Source: Streptomyces dangxiongensis
GTDB lineage: Bacteria; Actinomycetota; Actinomycetes; Streptomycetales; Streptomycetaceae
DNA: 64,000 nucleotides
Assembly (NCBI RefSeq): GCF_003675325.1
Contig: NZ_CP033073.1
Coordinates: 4,774,001-4,838,000, forward strand
Direction of reading: 5' to 3'
A program made the position numbers and the translations under genes. Under the pieces are notes generated by a model. That model saw nothing but the letters and a program-made list of their open reading frames with translations, ran no database searches and was not told the origin of the DNA. Of the stretch, positions 56,884 to 64,000 are shown piece after piece. How positions within the stretch are numbered: the first letter of the stretch is position 1; the number at the start of each line of letters is the position of its first letter.

Positions 56884-56895
56884 GCGCACACCTCC

Positions 56896-57275
56896 TCTCG
56901 GTCGCGGGGCGATCGGCCCCGATCGGGCGAGCCGATCGCGAAGTGCGCCGCGAGAGACGATGTTGGGATGAGCCTACCGGGTCACACGCGCGATACAGGC
57001 CCAGTTGTGGACGCGTCGGACCCCAACTCCCTTCGTAAATGTCTACTTGACGATCAGTTGCTTGTTTGACCATCTCGCCGGCTGACGGGGTGGCCGGCCG
57101 ACTCGCCGGTAGGCACCGTCGGTTGTTCACGGTTGTCGCAGTTCACAGCCGCTACGGGTGGGCCGGGCCGGCCTCACCGGTGGGGACTGTGGCGACACCG
57201 GCTCCGAGTGGCCCGTGTTTCCGGTCGTAGAAGAAGGCCGATCGTGTGGGATCGGTCACGTCCATAACAATCCGC
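56896..57275. other. Intergenic region downstream of the MFS gene
   Basis: This 380-bp stretch between the MFS stop and the small gene holds no other supportable gene. It is less GC-rich around 57030-57075 (TAAATGTCTACTTGACGATC), where a TTGACG -35-like element occurs. A GATCGGCCCCGATC inverted repeat lies near 56909-56922. The promoter of the minus-strand 40-residue gene should be in the left part of this interval. Confidence 0.4.
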
Positions 57276-58568
57276 TTACTTCACATCGCGGACCGTACTT
57301 CCGTGCTCAGGTGAGCGTTGGCCGGTCCGGGCGGTGTCACGGTGCGCGAACCGGCCCGCCGCGCCCGAGCCCGCGCCGACCAACAGTGCCAGCGCGGCCG
57401 CCGCGGCCGGCACGGCGAAGGCGGTGACCGCGCCGAGGTGCTCCGCCGCCCAGCCGCCCGCCGCGGAGCCACAGGCGACACCGGTGAGCAGCCCGGTCAC
57501 CACCAGACTCATGCCCTCGTTGAGGCGGCCGGCCGGGGTGCGTCGCTGCACCAGCGTCATCGCCGTCACCATGGTCGGCGCGGTCGCCATGCCCGCCGGC
57601 AGCAGCGCCCCCGCCAGCACCGGCAGCGAACCGGTGAACGCGGCGGCCGACCACGGCAGGACCATCAGTACGGCCATGGCCGCCAGGCACCGGGTCAGCC
57701 GCGGTACGGCCGGCTTCCGCGCGCCGTACACCAGACCCGCCACGCAGGACCCCGCCGCCTGGAGCGCGAGCACGGCACCGGCCGCCGCGCGATGCCCCTG
57801 CGCGTCGGCGTACGCGATCGTGACGACCTCCATCGAACCGAACACCGCGCCGGTGGCCGTGAAGCAGACCAGCAGCGGCGCGATGCCCGGGCTGCGCAGC
57901 GGGGACGGCGCCCTGGACCGGCCCACCGGCGGCGGCTCGGTCGCCCGCCGCGCGGTGAACAGCAGCATGCCGGTGAGGAGCAGCACCGCCCCGGCGAGCG
58001 TGCCCGCCTCCGGGAAGAACGTGCCGGTCAGGAAGGAGGCGAGCACCGGGCCGACCATGAAACACAGCTCGTCGGCGGCCTGTTCGAAGGAGTTCGCGGT
58101 GTGCAGCGCGTCCGGTTCGTCGCGCAGCAGATGGGCCCAGCGGGCGCGGGAGAGGCCGCCGATGTTCGGGGTGGCCGCGGTACCGGCGTAGGCGGCGAAC
58201 AGGGTCCAGTCGGGGGCGTCACAGCGGACGCACAGCAGCAGCGCGAGGCTGCCGAGCACGGAGGCGAGCGTGGCCGGCAGCGCGACACGGGCCTGTCCGT
58301 GCCGGTCGACCAGCCGGGCGATCCAGGGGCCGGCGAGCCCGGTCGCCGCGAGACCGGTCGCGGTGACGGCGCCGGCGAGGGCGTACGAGCCCCGGGAACC
58401 GGCGATCATCACGACCGCGCTCACGCTGAACATGCCCATGGGAAGGCGGGCGAGCAGGTTCCCGGCGGTGAAGGCGCGGGCGCCGGGGAGGGCGAAGAGA
58501 CGGCGGTAACCGGTGAGCGGTGGGTCCTGCCGGCCTGTCCGGCCGTCGGCGGCGGTCTGTTGAGGCAT
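57276..58568 (-). CDS. MFS transporter, probable drug/metabolite efflux
   Basis: The 430-residue product has twelve likely membrane spans. Features include FTAGNLLARLPMGMFSVSAVVMI at the first span and a GPWIARLVDRHGQARV loop between spans 2 and 3 that matches the MFS motif A position. Later segments have ANSFEQAADELCFMVGPVLASFL, common in streptomycete MFS exporters of unknown substrate. The start ATG 58568 lies inside an 18-bp palindrome. It is divergent from a LysR gene that probably controls it. Confidence 0.88.
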   Translation of the reverse strand: MPQQTAADGRTGRQDPPLTGYRRLFALPGARAFTAGNLLARLPMGMFSVSAVVMIAGSRGSYALAGAVTATGLAATGLAGPWIARLVDRHGQARVALPATLASVLGSLALLLCVRCDAPDWTLFAAYAGTAATPNIGGLSRARWAHLLRDEPDALHTANSFEQAADELCFMVGPVLASFLTGTFFPEAGTLAGAVLLLTGMLLFTARRATEPPPVGRSRAPSPLRSPGIAPLLVCFTATGAVFGSMEVVTIAYADAQGHRAAAGAVLALQAAGSCVAGLVYGARKPAVPRLTRCLAAMAVLMVLPWSAAAFTGSLPVLAGALLPAGMATAPTMVTAMTLVQRRTPAGRLNEGMSLVVTGLLTGVACGSAAGGWAAEHLGAVTAFAVPAAAAALALLVGAGSGAAGRFAHRDTARTGQRSPEHGSTVRDVK

Positions 58569-58576
58569 GCCTCAAC
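58559..58576. promoter_or_regulatory. 18-bp perfect palindrome over the MFS start codon
   Basis: GTTGAGGCATGCCTCAAC is fully self-complementary, and the ATG of the MFS gene (58566-58568) sits at its centre. It could be an operator for the divergent LysR protein, or a hairpin in the mRNA that hides the start codon. Confidence 0.6.
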
Positions 58577-58651
58577 GGTCGTCCCGGAGCGGGTCGGCGG
58601 TCCAACACCTTCCGCGTGCCGATTCACGCACCGGCGTTGTAGGTTCCGCCC

Positions 58652-59629
58652 ATGCCCGTCCCCGCTCCCGCAGACCCCCGCCTGCTGCGTTCCTTCGTCG
58701 CCGTCGCCGAGGAACTGCACTTCACCCGGGCCGCCGCCCGCCTCTACGTCGCCCAGCAGGCGCTCAGCCGGGACGTACGGCGGCTCGAACGCGAGCTGGG
58801 CGCCGAGCTGTTCGTGCGGACCACCCGGCAGGTCACGCTGACCGCGGACGGCGAGCGTCTGCTGCCGCTCGCGCGCCGCGTCCTCGCCGCCCAGGACGAC
58901 CTGCTGGCCGCGTTCGCCCCCGGCCAGGCCCGCCCGCTGCTGGTCGACCTCAACAGTCCCGGCCTGGTCACCGGCCGCCGGGTGCTGCACCGGGCCCGCG
59001 AACTCGCCCCCGACTGCGAGCTGATGGCCCGCTACGAGAGCGGCCTGACGGGTGCCGCCGCCGATCTGCTGGCCGGCCGGCTGGACGTGTCCTTCGGCCG
59101 GTTCGCGGGGCTGGACCCGGCGTTGCGGTCGGGCCTGGAGCAGCAACCGGTGCGGTACGAGCCGATGGCCGTCGTCCTGCCCGACGATCACCCGCTGGCC
59201 GCGCTGCCCCGGGTGCCGGTGGGCGCGTTGGCCGGGGAGACGGTGTACGCCGGTGCCGGGAACCCGCGCACCCGGGAGTGGACCGACCTGGCCCGGCAGC
59301 TCTTCGAGGGCCGGGGGATCCGGCTCGCCCCGCCCGTCCCGATGGCCGTCGGCGACGAGGAGTTCGGGCGGATCATGGCCAAGACCCGCACCCCGGTGCT
59401 GGCCGTCCTGGACTTCCCGCCCATGCCCGGCACGGTACGGCGGCCCCTCGTCGGCCCCGTCCCGCTGTCGCCCGTCTCCCTGGTCTGGCGCAGGGGGCTG
59501 GCGCATCCCGCACTGGCCGCGCTGCGCCGGGCGGGGGCCGAGATGGCCCGGGCCGGGGGATGGCTGCGGCGCCCCGGCGACGGCTGGATCCCCGCCGCCG
59601 ACGAGGACGTGATGAACGCCCGCCCGTGA
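58652..59629 (+). CDS. LysR family transcriptional regulator
   Basis: The 325-residue product has the LysR winged HTH at residues 8-67 (LLRSFVAVAEELHFTRAAARLYVAQQALSRDVRRLERELGAELFVRT) and a periplasmic-binding-like effector domain (LLVDLNSPGL, LLAGRLDVSFGR, MAVVLPDDHPLA). Effector unknown. ATG 58652 begins just before the domain. It is divergent from the MFS gene with 83 bp between them, the classic LysR-target arrangement; the palindrome at 58559 lies in this interval. Confidence 0.93.
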   Translation: MPVPAPADPRLLRSFVAVAEELHFTRAAARLYVAQQALSRDVRRLERELGAELFVRTTRQVTLTADGERLLPLARRVLAAQDDLLAAFAPGQARPLLVDLNSPGLVTGRRVLHRARELAPDCELMARYESGLTGAAADLLAGRLDVSFGRFAGLDPALRSGLEQQPVRYEPMAVVLPDDHPLAALPRVPVGALAGETVYAGAGNPRTREWTDLARQLFEGRGIRLAPPVPMAVGDEEFGRIMAKTRTPVLAVLDFPPMPGTVRRPLVGPVPLSPVSLVWRRGLAHPALAALRRAGAEMARAGGWLRRPGDGWIPAADEDVMNARP

Positions 59630-59681
59630 CGCGGTCCCCCGCACCCCGCACCCCGGCCGGTGAGGTGGCCCACGGGCCGCC

Positions 59682-60026
59682 CTACTCCGGGTGGGCCACC
59701 GCCTGCCTCTGGAGCAGGACCGCCGCCAGCAGGCTCAGCCGCGGCTCGGCCCGGCGCAGCGCCCTCAGCGCGGCGACCGAGGTGATGTCCCCGGTGAAGC
59801 CGGCGTCGGCCAGCCGGGAGCGGACCCAGCGGGCACGCAGCCGCTCCTCCGTCGCGTCTGCGGTGGCGGCGACGGTGGCGAGCGCGCGTTCCAGCCCCGG
59901 GCGTTCCTCGGGCGGCGCCCCGGCCAGCGCCTCCCGCAGGGCCGCCGTGACGATGTCCGAGTCCCGGATGACCAGCACGCAGTCCTGTTTCCTGTCGAAT
60001 CCCGCGAATCCCTTCACAGGGATCAT
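59682..60026 (-). CDS. Hypothetical protein
   Basis: From ATG 60026 the product has 114 residues: MIPVKGFAGFDRKQDCVLVIRDSDIV at the start, then an Ala/Glu/Arg-rich helical region. I recognise no domain, signal peptide or membrane span. The frame is open further to 60116, but those codons are not protein-like, and no strong ribosome-binding site is seen for either start. It is convergent with the LysR gene. Base use at codon third positions supports coding; function cannot be inferred. Confidence 0.5.
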   Translation of the reverse strand: MIPVKGFAGFDRKQDCVLVIRDSDIVTAALREALAGAPPEERPGLERALATVAATADATEERLRARWVRSRLADAGFTGDITSVAALRALRRAEPRLSLLAAVLLQRQAVAHPE

Positions 60027-60195
60027 GGTGCGGGCGACGGACCGCGTTTCCCGAACCACTTGAGGAAGTTCAGAGCCTGGAGTTCCAGAATGCAGAGTTG
60101 CGGAACCCGGAGCCACCGAGGCTGGAGTTGCGGACCCCGTAGATCCGAAAGTCCGGGGTTCCAGGCCCTCGGCCCGCCCGGCACGGGCAACGCGC

Positions 60196-61347
60196 CTACG
60201 TGTCCGCGTACTTCGCGTCCGCCGCCGGGTCCAGTGCCAGGCGGTAGCCCCGTTTCACCACCGTCTGGATCAGCTTCGGCGCGCCCAGGGCCGTGCGCAG
60301 GCGGGCCATCGCCGACTCCACGGCGTGTTCGTCGCGGCCCGCGCCGGGCAGGGCACGCAGCAGATCGGCGCGTGCGACCACCCAGCCGGGGCGGCGGGCC
60401 AGGGCGCGCAGCAGGGACATGCCGGCCGGGGGTACGGGCCTGAGGTCGCCGTCGACCAGGACCGCGTGGCCGCGGATCTCCACCCGGTGGCCCGCGACGG
60501 GCAACGCGCGCGCACGGGAGGGGAGTTCCTGGCACAGCAACTGGACGAGGGGGCCGAGGCGGAAGCGCTCCGGCTGGACCGTGTCCACTCCGTGCGCCTG
60601 GAGGGGGATCGCGGTGACCGGGCCCACACAGGCCGGCAGGACGTCGTGGGCCATGGCCGCCAGCAGCTCGTCCAGCAGGCCGCGGTCCTGCGCGCGCGAG
60701 AGCAGGGAGGCCGCGGCGGGGGCGCTGGTGAAGGTCAGGGCGTCCACACCGCGGGTGACGGCCGCGTCCAGGAGACGGTCCAGGGGGCTGATGTCCTCGG
60801 GGGGCATCCAGCGGTACACCGGGACCGGGACCACGTCCGCGCCCGCGGCGCGCAGCGACTCCACGAAGCCGGGCAGGGGCTCCCCGTGGAGCTGTACGGC
60901 GACGCGGTGTCCGTCGACGCCTTCCTCCAGGAGGCGGTCGAGCACCTCGGCCAGGGACTCCGAGGAGGGCGACCACTCCTCCGTGAGGCCGGCGGCCCGG
61001 ATGGCGCCCTTGACCTTGGGGCCGCGGGCCAGCAGCCGTACCCCGCGCAGCCGGCCGAGGAGCTGTTCGCCGAGGCCCCAGCCGTCGGCGGCCTCGACCC
61101 AGCCGCGGAAGCCGATCGCGGTGGTGGCCACCACCACGTCCGGCGCGTGAGCGATGATCTCCTTCGTCGCGGCGAGCAGTTCGCCGTCGTCGGACAGCGG
61201 CACGATCCGCAGGGCGGGGGCGTGCACGACCGCGGCGCCGCGCCGCCGCAGCAGGGCGCCCAGTTCGTCGGCGCGGCGCGCGGCGGTGACGCCCACGGTG
61301 AACCCGGCGAGGGGACCGTGCTCGGATTGCTGCTCTTCGTCGTCCAT
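60196..61347 (-). CDS. nnaR: HemD-like / winged-helix fusion regulator, NnaR-like
   Basis: Residues 10-265 resemble uroporphyrinogen-III synthase (HemD): GFTVGVTAARRADELGALLRRRGA, FTSAPAAASLL and CVGPVTAIPLQAHGV. Residues 275-375 are an OmpR-type winged helix (GHAVLVDGDLRPVPPAGMSLLRALARRPGWVVAR-ADLLRALPG, ESAMARLRTALG, VVKRGYRLAL). This fusion is known in Streptomyces as NnaR, a regulator that works with GlnR in nitrate and nitrite assimilation. It lies 88 bp downstream of narK on the same strand, which supports the assignment. Whether the HemD half is catalytic or senses a ligand is unclear. Confidence 0.82.
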   Translation of the reverse strand: MDDEEQQSEHGPLAGFTVGVTAARRADELGALLRRRGAAVVHAPALRIVPLSDDGELLAATKEIIAHAPDVVVATTAIGFRGWVEAADGWGLGEQLLGRLRGVRLLARGPKVKGAIRAAGLTEEWSPSSESLAEVLDRLLEEGVDGHRVAVQLHGEPLPGFVESLRAAGADVVPVPVYRWMPPEDISPLDRLLDAAVTRGVDALTFTSAPAAASLLSRAQDRGLLDELLAAMAHDVLPACVGPVTAIPLQAHGVDTVQPERFRLGPLVQLLCQELPSRARALPVAGHRVEIRGHAVLVDGDLRPVPPAGMSLLRALARRPGWVVARADLLRALPGAGRDEHAVESAMARLRTALGAPKLIQTVVKRGYRLALDPAADAKYADT

Positions 61348-61376
61348 GGGGGCTCTCCTAGCTGACCGGCACGCCG

Positions 61377-61410
61377 ACCGAGCCTGTCAACGGTGCGTGA
61401 CGGGCTCGGT
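61377..61410 (-). terminator. Hairpin between narK and nnaR-like genes
   Basis: ACCGAGCCTGTCA (61377-61389) pairs with TGACGGGCTCGGT (61398-61410), with one G-T wobble over 13 bp. It may end the narK transcript or attenuate read-through into the regulator gene. There is no T-run. Confidence 0.55.
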
Positions 61411-61435
61411 TCGGCTCCATGTCGCCGGTGTTACG

Positions 61436-62809
61436 TCACACCTCGGCGTAGCCGAGCTGGGCCTTCTCCGGTGAAGCCGCTGCCGTCGCCGGTACCTGCC
61501 CGGCCGTGCGACGAAGGTATACGGCCCAGGTGAGCGCGAAGCAGGCGCCGTAGAAGACGAGGAAGGCGACGAACGCCCCGGTGCCGGAGCCGGAGGAGAG
61601 GAAGGACTGCCGGAAGGCGAGGTTGATACCGACTCCGCCGAGCGCGCCGACCGCGCCGATCAGGCCCATGGAGGCGCCGGACAGCCGCCGGCCCTGGGCG
61701 ACGGCCGCCTCGCCCTCCAGGCCCTCGGCCAGGGCCTTGGCGTGGAAGATGCCGGGGATCATCTTGAACGTCGACCCGTTCCCGAGGCCGCTGAGCATGA
61801 ACAGGACGACGAAGACGGACACGAACAGCGGCAGTGACCGCCGCATGCTGGCGGCCACGAGGACGGCCGTGGCGGCGGCCATGCCGACGTAGTTCCACAG
61901 GGTGATGCGGGCGCCGCCGTACCGGTCGGCGAGCCGGCCGCCGACGGGCCGGACGAGGGAACCGAGCAGCGGGCCGACGAAGGTGAGGTACGCCGCCTGG
62001 AGCGGGGTCCGGCCGAACTCGATCGTCAGCACCTGGCCGAACGCGAAGCTGTAGCCGATGAAGGAGCCGAAGGTGCCGATGTACAGGAACGCCATGATCC
62101 AGGTGTGGGCGTCCTTCGCGGCGTCCCTGGCGGCGCCGGTGTCGTTGCGCACCGAGGCCAGGTTGTCCATGAACAGCGCGGCGAGCACGGCGGCCACGAC
62201 GATCAGCGGGATGTAGATCCCGAGCAGCACGCGCGGGCCGCCGCTCGCGCCGATGACGGCGAGCGCGACGAGCTGGATGACGGGCACGCCGATGTTGCCG
62301 CCGCCGGCGTTCAGCCCCAGCGCCCAGCCCTTCTTCCTGAGCGGGAAGAAGGCGTTGATGTTGGTCATGGAGGAGGCGAAGTTGCCGCCGCCGATGCCGG
62401 TCAGCAGGCCCACCAGGAGGAACGTGGTGAAGGACGTGCCCGGTTCCATCACCCAGAACGCGGCGACGGTCGGGACGAGCAGCAGACCGGCCGAGATCAC
62501 CGTCCAGTTCCGGCCGCCGAAGACGGCGACGGCGAAGGTGTACGGCACGCGGGCGACCGCGCCGACCAGGGTCACCACCGAGGTCAGCAGGAACTTGTCG
62601 GCCGGGGTGAGCCCGTACTCGGGCCCCATGAACAGCACCAGCACCGACCACAGGGTCCACACGGAGAACCCGATGTGCTCGCAGAGCACGGAGAACCACA
62701 GGTTGCGGCGGGCGATCCGCTCCCCGGTCGCCGCCCAGAATCCCTCGTCCTCCGGATCCCAGCGCTCGATCCAGCGTCCACTGCGACGGGTTGGGGCTGG
62801 GGCTGTCAT
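61436..62809 (-). CDS. narK: Nitrate/nitrite MFS transporter NarK
   Basis: The 457-residue product is an NNP-family MFS protein with twelve spans. It shows both nitrate-signature regions: GGGNFASSMTNINAFFP near residue 140 and GAVGALGGVGINLAFRQSF near 400. The N-terminal ARRNLWFSVLCEHIGFSVWTLWS is typical of actinobacterial NarK. It would import nitrate or exchange it for nitrite. ATG 62809 has GGAGG upstream (62814-62818); the open frame extends to 63985 through another gene. It precedes the NnaR-like regulator. Confidence 0.93.
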   Translation of the reverse strand: MTAPAPTRRSGRWIERWDPEDEGFWAATGERIARRNLWFSVLCEHIGFSVWTLWSVLVLFMGPEYGLTPADKFLLTSVVTLVGAVARVPYTFAVAVFGGRNWTVISAGLLLVPTVAAFWVMEPGTSFTTFLLVGLLTGIGGGNFASSMTNINAFFPLRKKGWALGLNAGGGNIGVPVIQLVALAVIGASGGPRVLLGIYIPLIVVAAVLAALFMDNLASVRNDTGAARDAAKDAHTWIMAFLYIGTFGSFIGYSFAFGQVLTIEFGRTPLQAAYLTFVGPLLGSLVRPVGGRLADRYGGARITLWNYVGMAAATAVLVAASMRRSLPLFVSVFVVLFMLSGLGNGSTFKMIPGIFHAKALAEGLEGEAAVAQGRRLSGASMGLIGAVGALGGVGINLAFRQSFLSSGSGTGAFVAFLVFYGACFALTWAVYLRRTAGQVPATAAASPEKAQLGYAEV

Positions 62810-63092
62810 CGCGCCTCCACGGTGCTCCGGCTGCTCGGTCTGCCGACCACTGACTGAGCCCGAAGGTAGGGAGGCCGGGTTTCCGCCCTGTGGCTGTGGG
62901 TGACCGGAAGGGAACGTTGCTCTCACTCGCCCCCCCACCCCCCGGTGAGCCCCGCCCCCCGCGATCCCTGCCTCGTGGCGAGGCACACCGTGCCCGGTCC
63001 CCGCCGTGCCCGGTCCCCGCCCGCCGGTGAGCCCCCCGCCCCGCCCGATTCCCGCCCCGCGGTGAGCCCCCCCGCCCCATCCCCACCCGCCC
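62810..63092. other. Repeat-containing intergenic region upstream of narK
   Basis: The region has three copies of GGTGAGCCCC-type blocks (near 62944, 63026 and 63061), an exact 16-bp tandem duplication of CGTGCCCGGTCCCCGC (62989-63004 and 63005-63020) and a hairpin GCCTCG-N3-CGAGGC near 62971. The narK promoter should lie near 62830-62930. I saw no clear GlnR box. Confidence 0.45.
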
Positions 63093-63774
63093 TCAGCCGC
63101 GGAGCACGGCGTCGAGGCCCCGCATGATCTGACCCACACGTCCACCGCCGGCCGGTGCGGCAGGCAGCCGCCCGAGCACCGCGACGACGGCGGCGGGCGC
63201 GACGAGCGCGGCGGGCGCGCCCCGGCCCCACCGGGGCCCGGGCGCCGGCGTAGGCGTCCCGGCCGTCCCCGGCTGCCAGTTCTCCGGCCCCCGGTTCTCC
63301 GGCTCCTAGTTCCCCGGCCGCCGGCTCTCCGACGCCGGCGCCGGCGTCCCGGGAATCCCCGGCTGCCAGTTCCCCGGCCCCCGGTTCCCCGGCCGCCAGT
63401 TCTCCGGCCCGGACGGCGTGTGCCGCCGCGCCGAGTACATGGCGCACCTGGTGAGCGCTTGCCCTGGGGTGCAGAAAGGCGGCGCCGGCCGCGTGGCTCG
63501 CCGCCCGCGCCGCCTCGGCCGCTGCGGGTGAGGTGGCTTCCCGCGCCGCCCGGTACGCCGCCCACGCGCTCTGCCGCAGCGCCGCCGTGCGCCGGCCGCC
63601 CGCCGCGAAGGCGCGGGCCGCTTCGACGGCCTCGCGGGGACGCGGGTCGGCGGGGACGCTCTCCTCGAAGAGCGCCAGGACGCCGAGCGCGCAGTCCGCG
63701 GCCCAGCCCGCGATCTCCCGCAGCTCGTCCGCGCTCAGCTCGATCGTGTCCGGTCCGTTCGGTTCCTTCGGCAT
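63093..63774 (-). pseudogene. Immunity-like protein gene with probable frameshift
   Basis: From ATG 63774 the frame encodes MPKEPNGPDTIELSADELREIAGWAADCALGVLALFEE, followed by DPRPREAVEAARAFAAGG and REATSPAAAEAARAASHAAGAAF. This resembles small helical proteins annotated as putative immunity proteins. After about residue 180 the same frame becomes Arg/Gly-rich and continues unconvincingly to 62923. One frame over, coding-like sequence resumes (APAALVAPAAVVAVLGRLP, then VGQIMRGLDAVLRG) with a stop at 63093-63095. A 1-bp insertion near 63200-63230, in a run of G and C, would explain it. The coding part contains a duplicated 90-bp segment. It may be a pseudogene or a sequencing error. Confidence 0.6.
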
Positions 63775-64000
63775 GGCCCGATCCTGCCGCGGTCCGTCCG
63801 GCCGGTGCGAGGCCGGGGTCGCGGGGTGCCGTCGGTGACGGGAACCGGGCGTGGGGGGTTCCGGGGTTCCTCTTGGGCGGGCACTGTGTGAGGAGGGGAC
63901 GGAACGGCCCCCCAGCATGCTCGCGCATGGCTCCGCGCGGTTCCTGCCTAGGCGGTGACTGGCACATGGCACTCGGTGGCGCCACGGCCCCGTACGAGCT
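63775..64000. other. Window-end intergenic region
   Basis: No complete gene is visible. GAGGAGGGG at 63890-63898 looks like a plus-strand ribosome-binding site, but the ATG that follows at 63912 meets a stop after a few codons. ATG 63966 stays open to the window end (MALGGATAPYEL), without a ribosome-binding site; it could be the start of a gene outside the window. Confidence 0.3.

Noticed and set aside
56572..57069. 165-residue plus-strand ORF
   Set aside because: No ribosome-binding site, no domain, and it crosses the terminator and opposite strand of the better supported 40-residue gene.
62810..62930. GlnR binding site upstream of narK
   Set aside because: GTCAC and GAAAC-like elements occur near 62875-62905 but the spacing and intervening half-sites do not match the usual pattern well enough.
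63966..64000. Start of a plus-strand gene at the right edge
   Set aside because: Only 12 codons are inside the window, with no ribosome-binding site; it cannot be judged.

Overview
The window is high-GC, coding-dense DNA with strong third-position G/C bias, frequent GTG/TTG starts and Streptomyces-type housekeeping genes: secA, an L_180-class NAD-glutamate dehydrogenase, pkaA/pkaB-like kinases, prfB, ftsEX, smpB and ssrA. Gene order and content fit a Streptomyces chromosome core region that resembles, as I recall it, the secA-to-narK interval of S. coelicolor. I saw no tRNA, rRNA, insertion sequence, prophage or CRISPR array.

Layout. 1-7.7 kb: a YcaQ-type DNA glycosylase (cut by the window edge), a GNAT acetyltransferase, secA, an Rv3235-family protein, a DUF6912-like protein, a HAD hydrolase and a DJ-1/PfpI protein. 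8.3-13.2 kb: the 1647-residue NAD-glutamate dehydrogenase. 13.3-36.4 kb: a cell-envelope glycopolymer region. It holds a TagGH-like exporter pair, four large proteins that each join a GT2-like N-terminus to a CDP-glycerol glycerophosphotransferase-like (TagF) C-terminus, two stand-alone GT2 enzymes, galE, and several polytopic GT-C-type membrane proteins. A TetR gene and an ohrR/ohr peroxide-defence pair sit inside it. 36.6-40.3 kb: a sugar ABC importer (binding lipoprotein plus two permeases, no ATPase gene). 40.5-48 kb: a soluble FHA-FtsK/EccC-like ATPase diverging from two Ser/Thr kinases. 48.1-55 kb: prfB, a sortase-anchored repeat protein, a mini zinc-ribbon membrane protein, ftsE-ftsX, an S41 protease, smpB and ssrA. 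55-64 kb: a double-HTH XRE regulator, a probable 40-residue protein, an MFS exporter with a divergent LysR gene, a hypothetical gene, a HemD-winged-helix regulator next to narK (nitrate), and an immunity-like gene that looks frameshifted.

How it fits together. The TagGH-like transporter, TagF-like polymerases, GT2 enzymes and GT-C proteins would build, decorate and export a teichoic-acid-like or related glycopolymer; galE would supply UDP-galactose. Sequence motifs suggest the four bifunctional TagF-like paralogues have divided the labour, because intact GT2 motifs and intact transferase histidines are not distributed evenly among them. The FHA protein is placed to read phosphothreonines made by the adjacent kinases. 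smpB-ssrA form the ribosome-rescue pair, and ftsEX is followed by a secreted protease. The NnaR-like regulator lies just downstream of narK. No single described defence or mobile system is present; the most original signals are the degenerate/complementary TagF set, the FHA-FtsK-kinase neighbourhood, the LAETG-anchored Thr-Asp-Gly-Gly repeat protein and the 40-residue gene with its own ribosome-binding site and terminator.
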